A stretch of 64,000 nt of DNA, from assembly GCA_016866775.1 (NCBI GenBank), contig VGLJ01000005.1, positions 1 through 64,000 of the forward strand, read 5' to 3'. The translations under genes and the position numbers were made by a program. Shown one piece after another: positions 43,169 through 51,705 of the stretch. The notes under the pieces were generated by a model. The model had not been told where the DNA came from. It did no database searches and saw nothing but the letters and a program-made list of their open reading frames with translations. Origin of the DNA: Candidatus Rokuibacteriota bacterium (GTDB taxonomy: Bacteria; Methylomirabilota; Methylomirabilia; Rokubacteriales; CSP1-6). Within the stretch, counting starts at the first letter, position 1. Each line of letters opens with the position of its first letter.

Positions 43169-44182
43169 ATGACGCGCAGGCTCGTCCAGGCGCTCGTCGC
43201 TCTCGCGCTGTTGCCCGCCGCCGCGCTCGCCGTGCCGCGCACGCCGGAGCCGCGCGTGCACCCGCGCGACGCTGCGCCGGTGCCGACGTACGTGCGCAAG
43301 ATCGAGTCGGCGATCGTCGGGCTCAAGGTGCGCGCGCGCGCCAACGCGACGTCGTCGGCGCGGCTCGGCGTCCACCGCTTCGCGAGCGGCGTGGTCTTCG
43401 ACCCGCGCGGCTATGCCGTCACGGTGAGCTACGTGCTGATGGACGCGGTCGAGATCGAGGCGTTCCGCCGCGACGGCCGCACGGTGTCCGCGCGCCTGAC
43501 GGGGTTCGACGTCGATTCCGGGCTCGGCGTCGTGAAGCTCGACGGCGAGGGCTGGACGGCGGCGGCGGTGGGGCAGTCGGGTGACATCGCGGTGGGCACG
43601 CTGACGGGCACGGTCGGCGTCGACGAGGACAACGACCTGATCCACATCACCGGCGCCGTCCAGTCGGTGCGGCGCTTCAGCGCGTCGTGGGAGTACATGC
43701 TGGAGCGCGCGTTCATCGTCTCGCCCGCGAGCCCGCAGTGGGGCGGGAGCGCGCTCGTCAACGACCGCGGCGAGGTGGTGGCCATCGGCTCCCTGCGTCT
43801 CGGCGAGCCGCCGTACACGAACATGTTCATCCCGCTCGAGCGCTTCCTGCCCGTGAAGGACGAGATCATCGCGAGCGGCCGCGTGCAGAGCCGCACGCCG
43901 CGCCCGTGGCTCGGCCTCTACACCTCCGCGGATCGCGACGGCATCACGGTCAACGGCTTCTCGCCGATCGGGCCGGCGGCGCAGGCGGGCTTCCAGCGCG
44001 GCGACCGCATCGTCGGCGTCAACGGCGTCGACGTGAAGTCGCAGGAGGAGTTCTACGAGGCGCTGTGGAAGAACCGCGCGGGCGAGGTCATCAAGGTGTC
44101 CGTGCAGCGCGACAACCGCGTGGTGGTGATTCCGGTGCAGTCGATGGATCGCCATCGCGCGCTGACCGGCCCGCGCCCCTGA
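43169..44182 (+). CDS. HtrA-like PDZ protein lacking catalytic residues
   Basis: A 337-aa secreted protein with a signal peptide (LVQALVALALLPAAALA) and a trypsin-like body plus one PDZ domain (WLGLYTSADRDGITVNGFS). At the catalytic-His position, where HtrA has NAHVV or NHVV, it reads VTVSYVLMDAV, and at the nucleophile GNSGGP it reads PQWGGSALVND, so His and Ser are both missing. The Asp-like DSGLGVVKLD remains. It is probably a scaffold or chaperone rather than a protease. GGGAGG supports the ATG at 43169; 43148 is an alternative. It follows rfbB and may assist envelope polysaccharide work. Confidence 0.75.
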   Translation: MTRRLVQALVALALLPAAALAVPRTPEPRVHPRDAAPVPTYVRKIESAIVGLKVRARANATSSARLGVHRFASGVVFDPRGYAVTVSYVLMDAVEIEAFRRDGRTVSARLTGFDVDSGLGVVKLDGEGWTAAAVGQSGDIAVGTLTGTVGVDEDNDLIHITGAVQSVRRFSASWEYMLERAFIVSPASPQWGGSALVNDRGEVVAIGSLRLGEPPYTNMFIPLERFLPVKDEIIASGRVQSRTPRPWLGLYTSADRDGITVNGFSPIGPAAQAGFQRGDRIVGVNGVDVKSQEEFYEALWKNRAGEVIKVSVQRDNRVVVIPVQSMDRHRALTGPRP

Positions 44183-44205
44183 GCAGTCACGGCCGCCGCG
44201 GAGGC

Positions 44206-45612
44206 ATGAAGGGCGCCGCGGACACGTATGGCGGCCGCGCGCTCATCGCCGATCCGATCCATCGCTACATCCTCTATACGCGGCCCGGCGCGGTCCCCGG
44301 TGAGGCGACCGAGCAGGACGTCATCGACACGGCGTGGGTGCAGCGCCTGCGCCGCATCCCGCAGCTCCAGTCGGCGCGGTGGGTGTTTCCCGCCGCGGAG
44401 CACAGCCGGTTCCAGCACTCGCTCGGCGCGATGCACCTCGCGGGCCGCCTCGCGACTCAGCTCTATCCCTCGCTGAAGGCGATCTTCCCGGACGGGCCGT
44501 CGGCGCCGCTGCTCGAGGAGCTGCTGCGCATGACCGGGCTGCTGCACGACATCGGGCACGGCCCGTTCGGCCACTTCTTCGACGACAACTTCCTCGTCGA
44601 CTACGACCTCACGCACGAGCTCGTCGGCCAGCGGATCATCCGCGAGGCGCTCGGCGACGTGCTGCGCGGGCTGCGTCGGAGCCCGAACGGCGCGTTCGAG
44701 GCGAACGAGGCGATCGATCCCGAGTGGATCTGCTACCTGATGGGCAAGAGCTACACGACGCCGCTGGAATCGCATCCGCGGTGGCTGCCGTTCCTCAAGC
44801 CGCTGCTGTCGGGCGTGTACACCGCCGACAACATGGACTACGTGCTGCGCGACTCGTACATGTGCGGGGTCGCGATCGGCCCGATCGACATCGAGCGGAT
44901 CATCTACTACTCGTTCTTCTCGGAGAAGGGGCTGACGCTCGACCGCAGCGGGCTGCAGGCGTTCATCATGTTCCTCAACGCCCGCTTCTACATGTACACG
45001 AACGTGTACTACCACCGGACCACGCGCGGGATCGACCTGCACCTCAAGGAGATCTTCCGCGACACGATGAAGCTCGCGTTCCCCTTCGATCTGCGCCAGG
45101 ACCTGCATCCCTACCTGCACGTGACCGAGTGGACGCTGCTGGAGGAGGTCGGCCGCTGGCACGACGCGAGCGAGCCGGAGAAGAAAGCGCTCGGCGCGGA
45201 GTGGGCGCAGATCCTGGAGCGCAAGCTCAAGTGGCGGATGTCGCACGAGGTGGTGTTGCCGATGTTCGAGCAGCAGCGCGGGCAGGGGTTCCTCAAGACC
45301 GAGGAGGTCGAGTCGCGCGTGCGTCACTTCCTCCCCGCGCGCCTGAAAGAGTTCCCGTTCCGCATCGACATGGCGCTGCAGGACCCGCGCCCGCTCAACA
45401 TCCTCAAGATGGGCGACCGCCAGATCTACGTCTACGACGAGCGCAAGAACGAAGTCACCGCCGAGCCGCTCACCGAGCTCTTGAAGTACCTCCCGGGCAA
45501 GGTCGCGCAGTGCCGCATCTTCGCGATGTCGCACGAGCACGACAGCGCCCTCGCGGTCGCGCTCGAGCGCGCGCTGAGCGAAGAGCCCGCGTCGATCGTC
45601 ACGAACGTGTGA
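44206..45612 (+). CDS. HD-domain phosphohydrolase (dGTPase/SAMHD1-like)
   Basis: A 468-aa HD hydrolase. The metal motif is spread as EHSRFQHSLGAMHLAG near residue 66 (first His) and MTGLLHDIGHGPFGHFF near 110 (HD), then the family Asp in GVYTADNMDYVLRDSYMC. This set resembles dNTP triphosphohydrolases and YdhJ-type HD proteins. It would hydrolyse a nucleotide in the cytoplasm; the exact nucleotide is unknown. The GAGG before the ATG is weak. A strong hairpin terminates the cluster after its stop. Confidence 0.82.
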   Translation: MKGAADTYGGRALIADPIHRYILYTRPGAVPGEATEQDVIDTAWVQRLRRIPQLQSARWVFPAAEHSRFQHSLGAMHLAGRLATQLYPSLKAIFPDGPSAPLLEELLRMTGLLHDIGHGPFGHFFDDNFLVDYDLTHELVGQRIIREALGDVLRGLRRSPNGAFEANEAIDPEWICYLMGKSYTTPLESHPRWLPFLKPLLSGVYTADNMDYVLRDSYMCGVAIGPIDIERIIYYSFFSEKGLTLDRSGLQAFIMFLNARFYMYTNVYYHRTTRGIDLHLKEIFRDTMKLAFPFDLRQDLHPYLHVTEWTLLEEVGRWHDASEPEKKALGAEWAQILERKLKWRMSHEVVLPMFEQQRGQGFLKTEEVESRVRHFLPARLKEFPFRIDMALQDPRPLNILKMGDRQIYVYDERKNEVTAEPLTELLKYLPGKVAQCRIFAMSHEHDSALAVALERALSEEPASIVTNV

Positions 45613-45618
45613 CTCGGG

Positions 45619-45647
45619 GGAGGGCCCCGAGTGCATCGAGGCCCTCC
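45619..45647. terminator. Hairpin between convergent genes
   Basis: GGAGGGCC (45619-45626) pairs with GGCCCTCC (45640-45647) around a 13-nt loop in the 47-bp gap between the HD gene and the minus-strand secreted protein gene. It probably terminates both transcripts; there is no T-run. Confidence 0.55.
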
Positions 45648-45659
45648 GCGAGTGCCGCG

Positions 45660-46142
45660 CTACTCGAGCTTCGGGATTCCGGCGGCGAACCAGTTGCCCT
45701 CGCCGCCGCCGCCCCGGATCAACAGCACGGGATTGGTGCAAGGAACTGGTGGCGCCGGCGAGAGCGCGCCATCGATCCGGAAGTCCCCATTGGGCTCGAG
45801 AGGGACGGCGGGAGACTTGTGCTGGATGTTGCCGTCGTTGACGCAGAACAGCGTGGCCCCGACGATCTGGTTGCCCGTCGTCCCGATGTTGTCGCCACCG
45901 CCCAGGAGCACGCCGCGGCCATCGACCGAGATGCGGCCATCGGTCTTGACGTCGGCGCTCAGGTCCGCGATCACCCACGGCTGACCGCCGGGGTTGATGC
46001 CTCTGACGGTGTTGGCGGCCGGGCCTGCCCGGACGGGGACGACGCCGATCCCTCCCTCGAATCTCGCGAGGCTGTCCTCGGCGAGCGCCGACACGGGGAA
46101 GAGGACGCCAAGGAACACCACGAAGAGCCAACGCTTGCTCAT
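45660..46142 (-). CDS. Secreted glycine-rich hypothetical protein
   Basis: A 160-aa protein with a signal peptide (RWLFVVFLGVLFPVSALA, cleavage before EDS) and a compact mature domain with repeated Gly/Asp/Asn turns (GVLLGGGDNIGTTGNQIVGA, IRGGGGEGNWFAAGIPKLE). One Cys pair (FCVND, VPCTN) may form a disulfide. I recognise no family. It could be a small extracellular or periplasmic beta-rich protein. The ATG at 46142 is preferred because it starts the signal peptide. Confidence 0.6.
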   Translation of the reverse strand: MSKRWLFVVFLGVLFPVSALAEDSLARFEGGIGVVPVRAGPAANTVRGINPGGQPWVIADLSADVKTDGRISVDGRGVLLGGGDNIGTTGNQIVGATLFCVNDGNIQHKSPAVPLEPNGDFRIDGALSPAPPVPCTNPVLLIRGGGGEGNWFAAGIPKLE

Positions 46143-46255
46143 GGGACGCCTCCCTCTGCGAGACCGGTGGCGGAACGTGAACGGTGGGGACATCCCACGA
46201 ACGGTCAGACGTGGCCGGCGGTTCCCGAGGAAACGCTTCTCTTGTTGCGTGAGGC

Positions 46256-47245
46256 TTACGGGAGGCGTGTGAAGAGGCTTCGCGGATTTGATTCTGCGAT
46301 GCGCCGCGCCTCGTCGTCGGTGAAGCCCGCGCGGCGGAGACTGCCCAGCGGATCGTAGTCTGCCGGCGGGAAGCCCTCGTCGGTGCCGATCACCAGGCGA
46401 TCGACGCCGACCCGGCTCGTGAGGTAGCGCAGCGCCGCCGCGTCGTGCAGCAGGGTGTCGTAGAAGAGCCGGTCCAGATACGCCGACGGCGGCGACGCCG
46501 TCCGGATCTTCGTGCGCTCGAACATGCAGTCGAAGCGTCCCGCCAGGTACGGGAACGTGCCGCCGCCGTGCGCGAGGATCAGGCGGAGCGCGGGGAACCG
46601 GTCCAGCACACCCGCGCCGATCAGCGAGCCCACCGCGAGCGTCGTGTCGAAGGTGTACTGCGCGATCGTGTTGAGCGCGAAGCCGCGCGTGCGCGGCGTC
46701 GGGTTCGGCTGCGTCGGGTGTACGAAGACCGGAACGCCGAGCTGGACGGCCGCCGCCCAGAACTCGTCGAGCGGCTGCTCGCCGAGGTTCGTCCCCTCGA
46801 CGTTCGACGAGACGATCGCGCCCACGGCGCCGAGGGTCGTGACCGCGTGCTCCAGCTCACGCGCGGCGGCGGCGGCGTCCGGAAGGAACGCGGACGCCAG
46901 CAGCGAGAAGCGCGACGGGTGCCGCTGCACGAATGCGGCGAGGGTCTCGTTCAGCGCGCGATGCCACGCGATGCCGTGGGCCTTGTCGAGCCCGTAGCCG
47001 AAGACGTCGCACCACGTGGACAGCAGCTGGCGATCGATGCCCGCGGCGTCCATGCTCGCGAGCCTGCGCGCCGGCTCTTCGGTGAGCTTCGCGAAGAACG
47101 GCCGCAGCGTGACGCCGTACCCGAAGCGCACGACGCGACAGGCCGGCTCGGTCTCGACCATCGAGATCCCGAACCGTGCGCCGTCCTGCTCGAGCCGATC
47201 GAGGAGCGTCGCGGGGACGTAGTGGGCGTGCACGTCGATCGGCAT
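46256..47245 (-). CDS. Amidohydrolase 2 family (ACMSD-like) hydrolase
   Basis: A 329-aa TIM-barrel enzyme. The metal motif HAHY is at the N-terminus (IDVHAHYVPATL), the barrel His is in VFVHPTQPNPTPR and RLILAHGGGTFPYLAGRFD, and the catalytic Asp region is RLVIGTDEGFPPADYD. Relatives decarboxylate aromatic acids (ACMSD, gamma-resorcylate decarboxylase) or hydrolyse lactones. The start is fixed by GGAG 6 nt upstream. It is divergent from an SDR gene with 42 bp between the starts. Confidence 0.8.
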   Translation of the reverse strand: MPIDVHAHYVPATLLDRLEQDGARFGISMVETEPACRVVRFGYGVTLRPFFAKLTEEPARRLASMDAAGIDRQLLSTWCDVFGYGLDKAHGIAWHRALNETLAAFVQRHPSRFSLLASAFLPDAAAAARELEHAVTTLGAVGAIVSSNVEGTNLGEQPLDEFWAAAVQLGVPVFVHPTQPNPTPRTRGFALNTIAQYTFDTTLAVGSLIGAGVLDRFPALRLILAHGGGTFPYLAGRFDCMFERTKIRTASPPSAYLDRLFYDTLLHDAAALRYLTSRVGVDRLVIGTDEGFPPADYDPLGSLRRAGFTDDEARRIAESNPRSLFTRLP

Positions 47246-47287
47246 CAGCGCTCCTTTCGGTAGAATCTCGCACGAAAGGGGTGACGC

Positions 47288-48094
47288 ATGGACCTGCAAC
47301 TCAAGGGCAAGACGGCGGTGGTGACCGGCGGCAGCATGGGCATCGGCAGAGGCATCGCGCGCGGGCTCGCGCTCGAAGGCGTCGACGTCGCGATCTGCGC
47401 GCGGCACAAGGAGGCGCTGGAGGTCGCGGCCGAGGAGATCCGCAAGGAGTCCGGCCGGCGCGTGCTCGCGATTCCCGCCGACCTCACCAGGGCCGCCGAC
47501 GCGCACACCTTCGTCGAGACGGCGGCGCGCCAGCTGGGCCGCCTCGACATCCTCGTCAACAACGCCGGGTCCGCGCCCGGCGGGGTGATCGAGTCGCTGA
47601 ACGAGGACGCGTGGCAGCAGGGCCTGCAGCTCAAGTTCATGGGCTACGTGCGCTGCCTGCAGAAGGCGCTGCCGATCATGAAGGCGCAGGGCGGCGGCCG
47701 CGTGCTGAACCTGATCGGCAACGACGGCGTGAAGGACTCGTACTGGGAGATCGTGCCGGGCGCGTGCAACGCCGCCGGCCAGAACCTGACGAAGGCGCTC
47801 GCGGGACAGTACGGCAAGCACCACATCACGTTCGTCGCCGTCAATCCCGGCCCCGTGCGGACCGAGCGGTGGGATGGTCTCGTGAAGGCCATGGCGCGCG
47901 ACATGAAGCTCACCTACGAGCAGGCCGATCAGCTCGCGCCGCGCAGCATCCCGCTCGGCCGGATCGCGGAAGTGGACGAGGTCGCGAACCTCTGCGTCTA
48001 TCTCGCGTCGCCCCTCGCGCACTTCGTGAACGGCACGATGATCGAGATCGACGGGGGCCAGCAGAAGCCGCTGATGGACGCGGCGCGCGGGTAG
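47288..48094 (+). CDS. Short-chain dehydrogenase/reductase
   Basis: A 268-aa NAD(P)-binding enzyme. It shows TGGSMGIGRGIARGLALEG for cofactor binding and NNAGSAPGG. At the usual YxxxK site the sequence reads CNAAGQNLTKALAGQYG, with no Tyr, and SYWEIVPGACNAAG before it, so the catalytic tyrosine appears missing or shifted. The C-terminus has the typical FVNGTMIEIDGGQQKPL. The reaction is unknown and may not be classical oxidoreduction. TAGAAT at 47261-47266 is a -10 candidate 21 nt before the ATG with AAAGGGG as a ribosome site. Confidence 0.82.
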   Translation: MDLQLKGKTAVVTGGSMGIGRGIARGLALEGVDVAICARHKEALEVAAEEIRKESGRRVLAIPADLTRAADAHTFVETAARQLGRLDILVNNAGSAPGGVIESLNEDAWQQGLQLKFMGYVRCLQKALPIMKAQGGGRVLNLIGNDGVKDSYWEIVPGACNAAGQNLTKALAGQYGKHHITFVAVNPGPVRTERWDGLVKAMARDMKLTYEQADQLAPRSIPLGRIAEVDEVANLCVYLASPLAHFVNGTMIEIDGGQQKPLMDAARG

Positions 48095-48183
48095 CGCACC
48101 CGGAAAACCTTTCCGCGCGCGGAACGAAGTACCCAGTGACCCGCGTCGTGACGATTCGTGCTTGGTGGTCCGCGCGGCGGCGT

Positions 48184-49583
48184 GTGAGCATCGAAGTACC
48201 ATGGCCAACGACGCGCGCCCCACCGACGACACCGTTTCAGGAAACGACGCACATCGCCGAGACGCTCGCGCGCATGGCGTGCGGCGAGGCGACGCTGAGC
48301 GATCTCGGCGAGGTCTTGCGCGAGACGGATCATCTCGTGCTCGTGATGCCCCCCGCCGAGGCGACGCGCTATCTCCAGGACATGGACGCGATCGCGAAGA
48401 CCGGGGCCATCGTCAACGCGCGCGACCTGGATGCGCCGCGCGTCGCCGGCTCGACGGAAGACGGCGGCTTCGTCCCGCGCGTGTTCTCGACGAGCGCCGC
48501 GGCACACGAATGGGCCACCACCAGCGGCCTCATCGAGCCGGGCACGATGATGATCACCAACACGCGCGATCCCTTCGGGTTCCTCATCGACAGCGTGAAC
48601 GGGCAATACGGCGGCTGGGTCATCGACGCGGGGACGGCGCACGAGACGAGGCTCGACGCGCCGTCGATGCGCCGCCTCTACGCGTTGCTCGCGCTCGAGG
48701 ACTTCGCGCAGCTTCCCGTGCTCCACCTCGTCGGCGTCGGCGCGCAGTTCACCGAGCGCGTCGAGGGCGAGGTGCGCGCGCTGGTCTTCGATTCCGAGCG
48801 CACCGCGACGCTCGGCACCGAGCAGCTTCGCGCGCGCATTCCCGGCGTGGCGGCACAGACGCTGCCCACCCGCGAGGTGCTCGGCAAGCTCATCGCGGCC
48901 GGCGTCACGCGCCTCAACGTCAACAACGGCTTCACCACCGAGCGCTGGTACGAGCGTGAAGAGCTGACACGCATGCTCGCGTCGCTCGGCGGCCCGGACC
49001 CCGCGCTCCAGCCGTTGCCTGGCGGCGAAGTCGCGGGCGCGGTTCGCCCGCCGGTCACCGAGGATCCCGTCACGTGGGCCCGACGCCATCCCGCGCGGCC
49101 GATGGTGCCGCCGCCCGGTCGATCCGACGCGGAGTCCGAGCGCGTCTTCGGCGCCCTGCGGGCGCGCCTCGAGAAGCAAGAGGTGTCGATCCACGAATAC
49201 GTGCGCGCCTTCGGCCACGACCTCGACCTCTACGTGCAGCCGCAGCCGAAGCCCGTCCAGGGCCTCGTCTGGCCGCAGCGATTCGAGAACCACCTGGAGA
49301 AGGGGACGACCGCGCTGCACACGTACACGCGCGAGGCAACGATGATCGCCCAGGTGCGTGCGGAGCCGCCGGAGCGCCGCGCCTACCTCCGCCTCTCCGG
49401 AGTCGAGGTGATCCGGTGGGCGTGGGCGGCGCCGATGCTGCCGGACTTCGTTCACGTCGACGGGTACTCGGGCACGGCGGGCGCGTTCAGCATCCCGATC
49501 GAGCTCGCGCTGCAGTTTCTCTATCCGCTGTTCCGGGACGTCGAGCGTCTCGAATCCGTGCCGGGCGTCGGACGCGCGCGTGA
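48184..49583 (+). CDS. Large SseB-like protein, frame uncertain at the end
   Basis: One frame carries a clear protein of about 465 aa. It opens with PFQETTHIAETLARMACGEA and LRETDHLVLVMPPAEATRYL, the SseB N-domain pattern, then SseB-like VFSTSAAAHEWATTSGL and a long C-part ending in AFSIPIELALQFLYPLFRDV. Its start is GTG 48184 or, with an indel, ATG 48201. In this frame no stop occurs until 50280, but deleting one CG-run base near 49575 places TGA at 49581-49583, overlapping the GTG of the next gene. I therefore end it there. SseB was described as an enhancer of serine sensitivity and as a type III-secretion-linked domain; the role here is unknown. Confidence 0.5.
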
Positions 49584-50392
49584 CGTCACTGCCGGGGGCC
49601 CACGGCCTGCGCCCCGAGGTCGCGCGCGCGCTGCTGAGCGGCTTCAAGCATCTCCTCGGCGCGAAGGCTCGCGCGGGCGACACGCCACCGCTCGTCGAGC
49701 ACGACGGCGGGCGCTGGCTCCCCGCGTTCACGACGGACGACCAGTTCTTCGACTACGGACGCAGGAACCGGGCGTTCGACGGCGTGCCCGTCCGCGCCGA
49801 CGCGCAGGCGCCGTTCGGGCGCCGGCTCGCGGCGGTGCGGGACGTCGACGGCGTCGTGCTCGACCCCGCGGCGGCGCATCCACTGACGCTCGACCACACC
49901 ACGCTGCTCGCGCTCGATCTCTGGAGCCGCGACGGACGCCAGCCGCGCGCGGCCGACCTCGTCACCGGCGCGGCGGCACGGCTCGCGGATGGCACGCTCA
50001 CCCCACGCGCGGCCGCGCGCGCCGTCGCGGACTGGCCGCGCTGGTTCATCGCCGTCCAGCGCACCGCGAACGGCGGCTTCATGGGGCTTCGGATGCAACA
50101 GGTCGACGCCTTGCCGGTCTTCCCGAACGAGCTCTCCTGCAGGGAGTTCGTGGGATTCCATACGCTCGCGGGCATCGTGAAAGGCGAGTGGGAACCGGTC
50201 CCCATATCGCACCGCTGGCAATCGTCGGTCTTCCACCAGAACGCCGCCGTCTACGCCGACGGTGTGTGGCTCGCGCCTGACGCCGACGGGTCGAAGGGCT
50301 TCCACGTGCACGGAGCCTTGCTCGACGCGGCGATCGAGCGCCTCCACGAACAGCTCACTCCGCGCGTTCCCGGCTTCATCGCCGCGGCCTGA
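49580..50392 (+). CDS. Second SseB-like hypothetical protein
   Basis: A 270-aa soluble protein. The stretch GGRWLPAFTTDDQFFDYGRR and LDPAAAHPLTLDHTTLLALD resembles the SseB N-domain; the rest (LADGTLTPRAAARAVADWPR, GFMGLRMQQVDALPVFPNEL) is not recognised. It overlaps the end of the large SseB-like gene and is followed after 5 nt by a TPR-AAA+ gene, so the three form one transcription unit. It might bind the same partner as the first SseB-like protein. Confidence 0.6.
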   Translation: MTSLPGAHGLRPEVARALLSGFKHLLGAKARAGDTPPLVEHDGGRWLPAFTTDDQFFDYGRRNRAFDGVPVRADAQAPFGRRLAAVRDVDGVVLDPAAAHPLTLDHTTLLALDLWSRDGRQPRAADLVTGAAARLADGTLTPRAAARAVADWPRWFIAVQRTANGGFMGLRMQQVDALPVFPNELSCREFVGFHTLAGIVKGEWEPVPISHRWQSSVFHQNAAVYADGVWLAPDADGSKGFHVHGALLDAAIERLHEQLTPRVPGFIAAA

Positions 50393-50397
50393 GCGTC

Positions 50398-51705
50398 GTG
50401 CCGAACGCCACGCTCGCACAGCTCGTCCGCGATGGACGTGCCGCATTCGACCGCGGTGACTTTCGCGCGGCGCGGACGCACTTCGAGCAGTCCGCTCGCA
50501 AGACGCCCGACGACACCGGCGCGCGCTTCTGGCTGGCCGCGGCGCAGTACCACCTGGGGAACGTCCACCTCGCGCGGCCGGTCTTCGAGGAGCTCGTGGC
50601 AGCGGGCGCTCCACCGGTGCCCGATCGCGCCGCCGCGGTCCACGAGTATCTCGCGCGGTGCATGCTCACCAACGATCCCGTCCTCGCCGCCGCCGTCGCG
50701 GAAACCGGCAGCGATCGAGATCCACAGGATGCGCGCGTGCGCTTCGTGCTCGGCAATGCCCTCCTGCGCCAGGGACGGCCCGACGAAGCGCTCCGCCGGC
50801 TCGACGAGGCGCTCGCGCGCGAGCCGGAGAGCGCGGCCTATCACAACCGACGCGGCGTCATCCTCTTCGAAGGGCTCGAGGACGCGGCGGGCGCCGTGCG
50901 CTCCGCGCGCCGCGCGGTGGAGCTGGATCCGGACACGAACTCCACGGGCCGCGACGGCGCCGCGCATCGCAATCTCGCCGTCTACCTCGAGCGGATGGGA
51001 GATCATCGCGAAGCGCTCGCGGCCGTCGAGCGCGCGCTCGCCATCTCGCCGCAGCGCGAGTACAAGGCCCTGCGCGATCGCCGGCGAAACGGCGTGCCGA
51101 CCGCGCCCGCCGCGGCGCCGTTCTCGGGGCCGGCGTCCCCCTCCGCGGCGCTCACGTTCGCCGGCGTCGGCGGCATGCAGGCGCTCAAGGAACAGGTCCG
51201 GCGGATCATGGACGTGATCCTCACGAAGCGCGACGACGCCCGGCGCTACGGCATCGAGCGCAACGGCGTGCTCCTCTACGGGCCGCCCGGATGCGGCAAG
51301 ACGTTCTTCGCCGAGGCGATCGCCGGCGAATTCGGGCTGGCCTTCATTCGCGTCAGCCTCGGTGACGCGCAGACGCAATGGGTGGGCGGCGCCGCCGCGA
51401 AGCTCGAGACCGTCTTCCGCGAGGCGCGCGAGCGCGCGCCCGCGATGCTCTTCCTCGACGAGCTGGACGCGATCGCGGAGCGCCGCGACGGACTGTCGAC
51501 GGGCCACGAGCGCCAGCACGTCGCGGCCCTCCTCCAGCAGCTCGACGCCGCGCGCCGGGTGCCGCGGCTCGGCGCGGATCAGAATTCAGCAATCTCGACC
51601 TCGCCCGTGTCCGCCACGGCGCGCGTGCGGACCTCCACCCGTCCGCCGGTCGGCGTCGCGTCGATCGCGTTCGTCAAGAGATTCAGGATCACCTGCTGGA
51701 GCTGA
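50398..51705 (+). CDS. TPR-AAA+ ATPase, 3' end replaced
   Basis: The N-half carries TPR-like helical repeats (LVRDGRAAFDRGDFRAARTH, then FVLGNALLRQGRPDEALRRL and RRGVILFEGLEDAAGAVRSA). The C-half is a classical AAA+ domain beginning GVGGMQALKEQVRRIMDVIL with Walker A GPPGCGKT near residue 300 and Walker B MLFLDELDAIAERRDG near 357-370. After LLQQLDAARRV (about 51575) the reading frame runs into the opposite-strand kinase and stops at 51705. Sensor 1, the arginine finger and sensor 2 are missing. It is truncated or joined. Third gene of the SseB-like cassette. Confidence 0.75.
   Translation: MPNATLAQLVRDGRAAFDRGDFRAARTHFEQSARKTPDDTGARFWLAAAQYHLGNVHLARPVFEELVAAGAPPVPDRAAAVHEYLARCMLTNDPVLAAAVAETGSDRDPQDARVRFVLGNALLRQGRPDEALRRLDEALAREPESAAYHNRRGVILFEGLEDAAGAVRSARRAVELDPDTNSTGRDGAAHRNLAVYLERMGDHREALAAVERALAISPQREYKALRDRRRNGVPTAPAAAPFSGPASPSAALTFAGVGGMQALKEQVRRIMDVILTKRDDARRYGIERNGVLLYGPPGCGKTFFAEAIAGEFGLAFIRVSLGDAQTQWVGGAAAKLETVFREARERAPAMLFLDELDAIAERRDGLSTGHERQHVAALLQQLDAARRVPRLGADQNSAISTSPVSATARVRTSTRPPVGVASIAFVKRFRITCWS

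Noticed and set aside
49580-50280. Continuation of the large SseB-like frame to 50280
   Set aside because: Its sequence turns into Arg-rich nonsense exactly where a new family-like frame starts, so it is a shadow of the second SseB-like gene.
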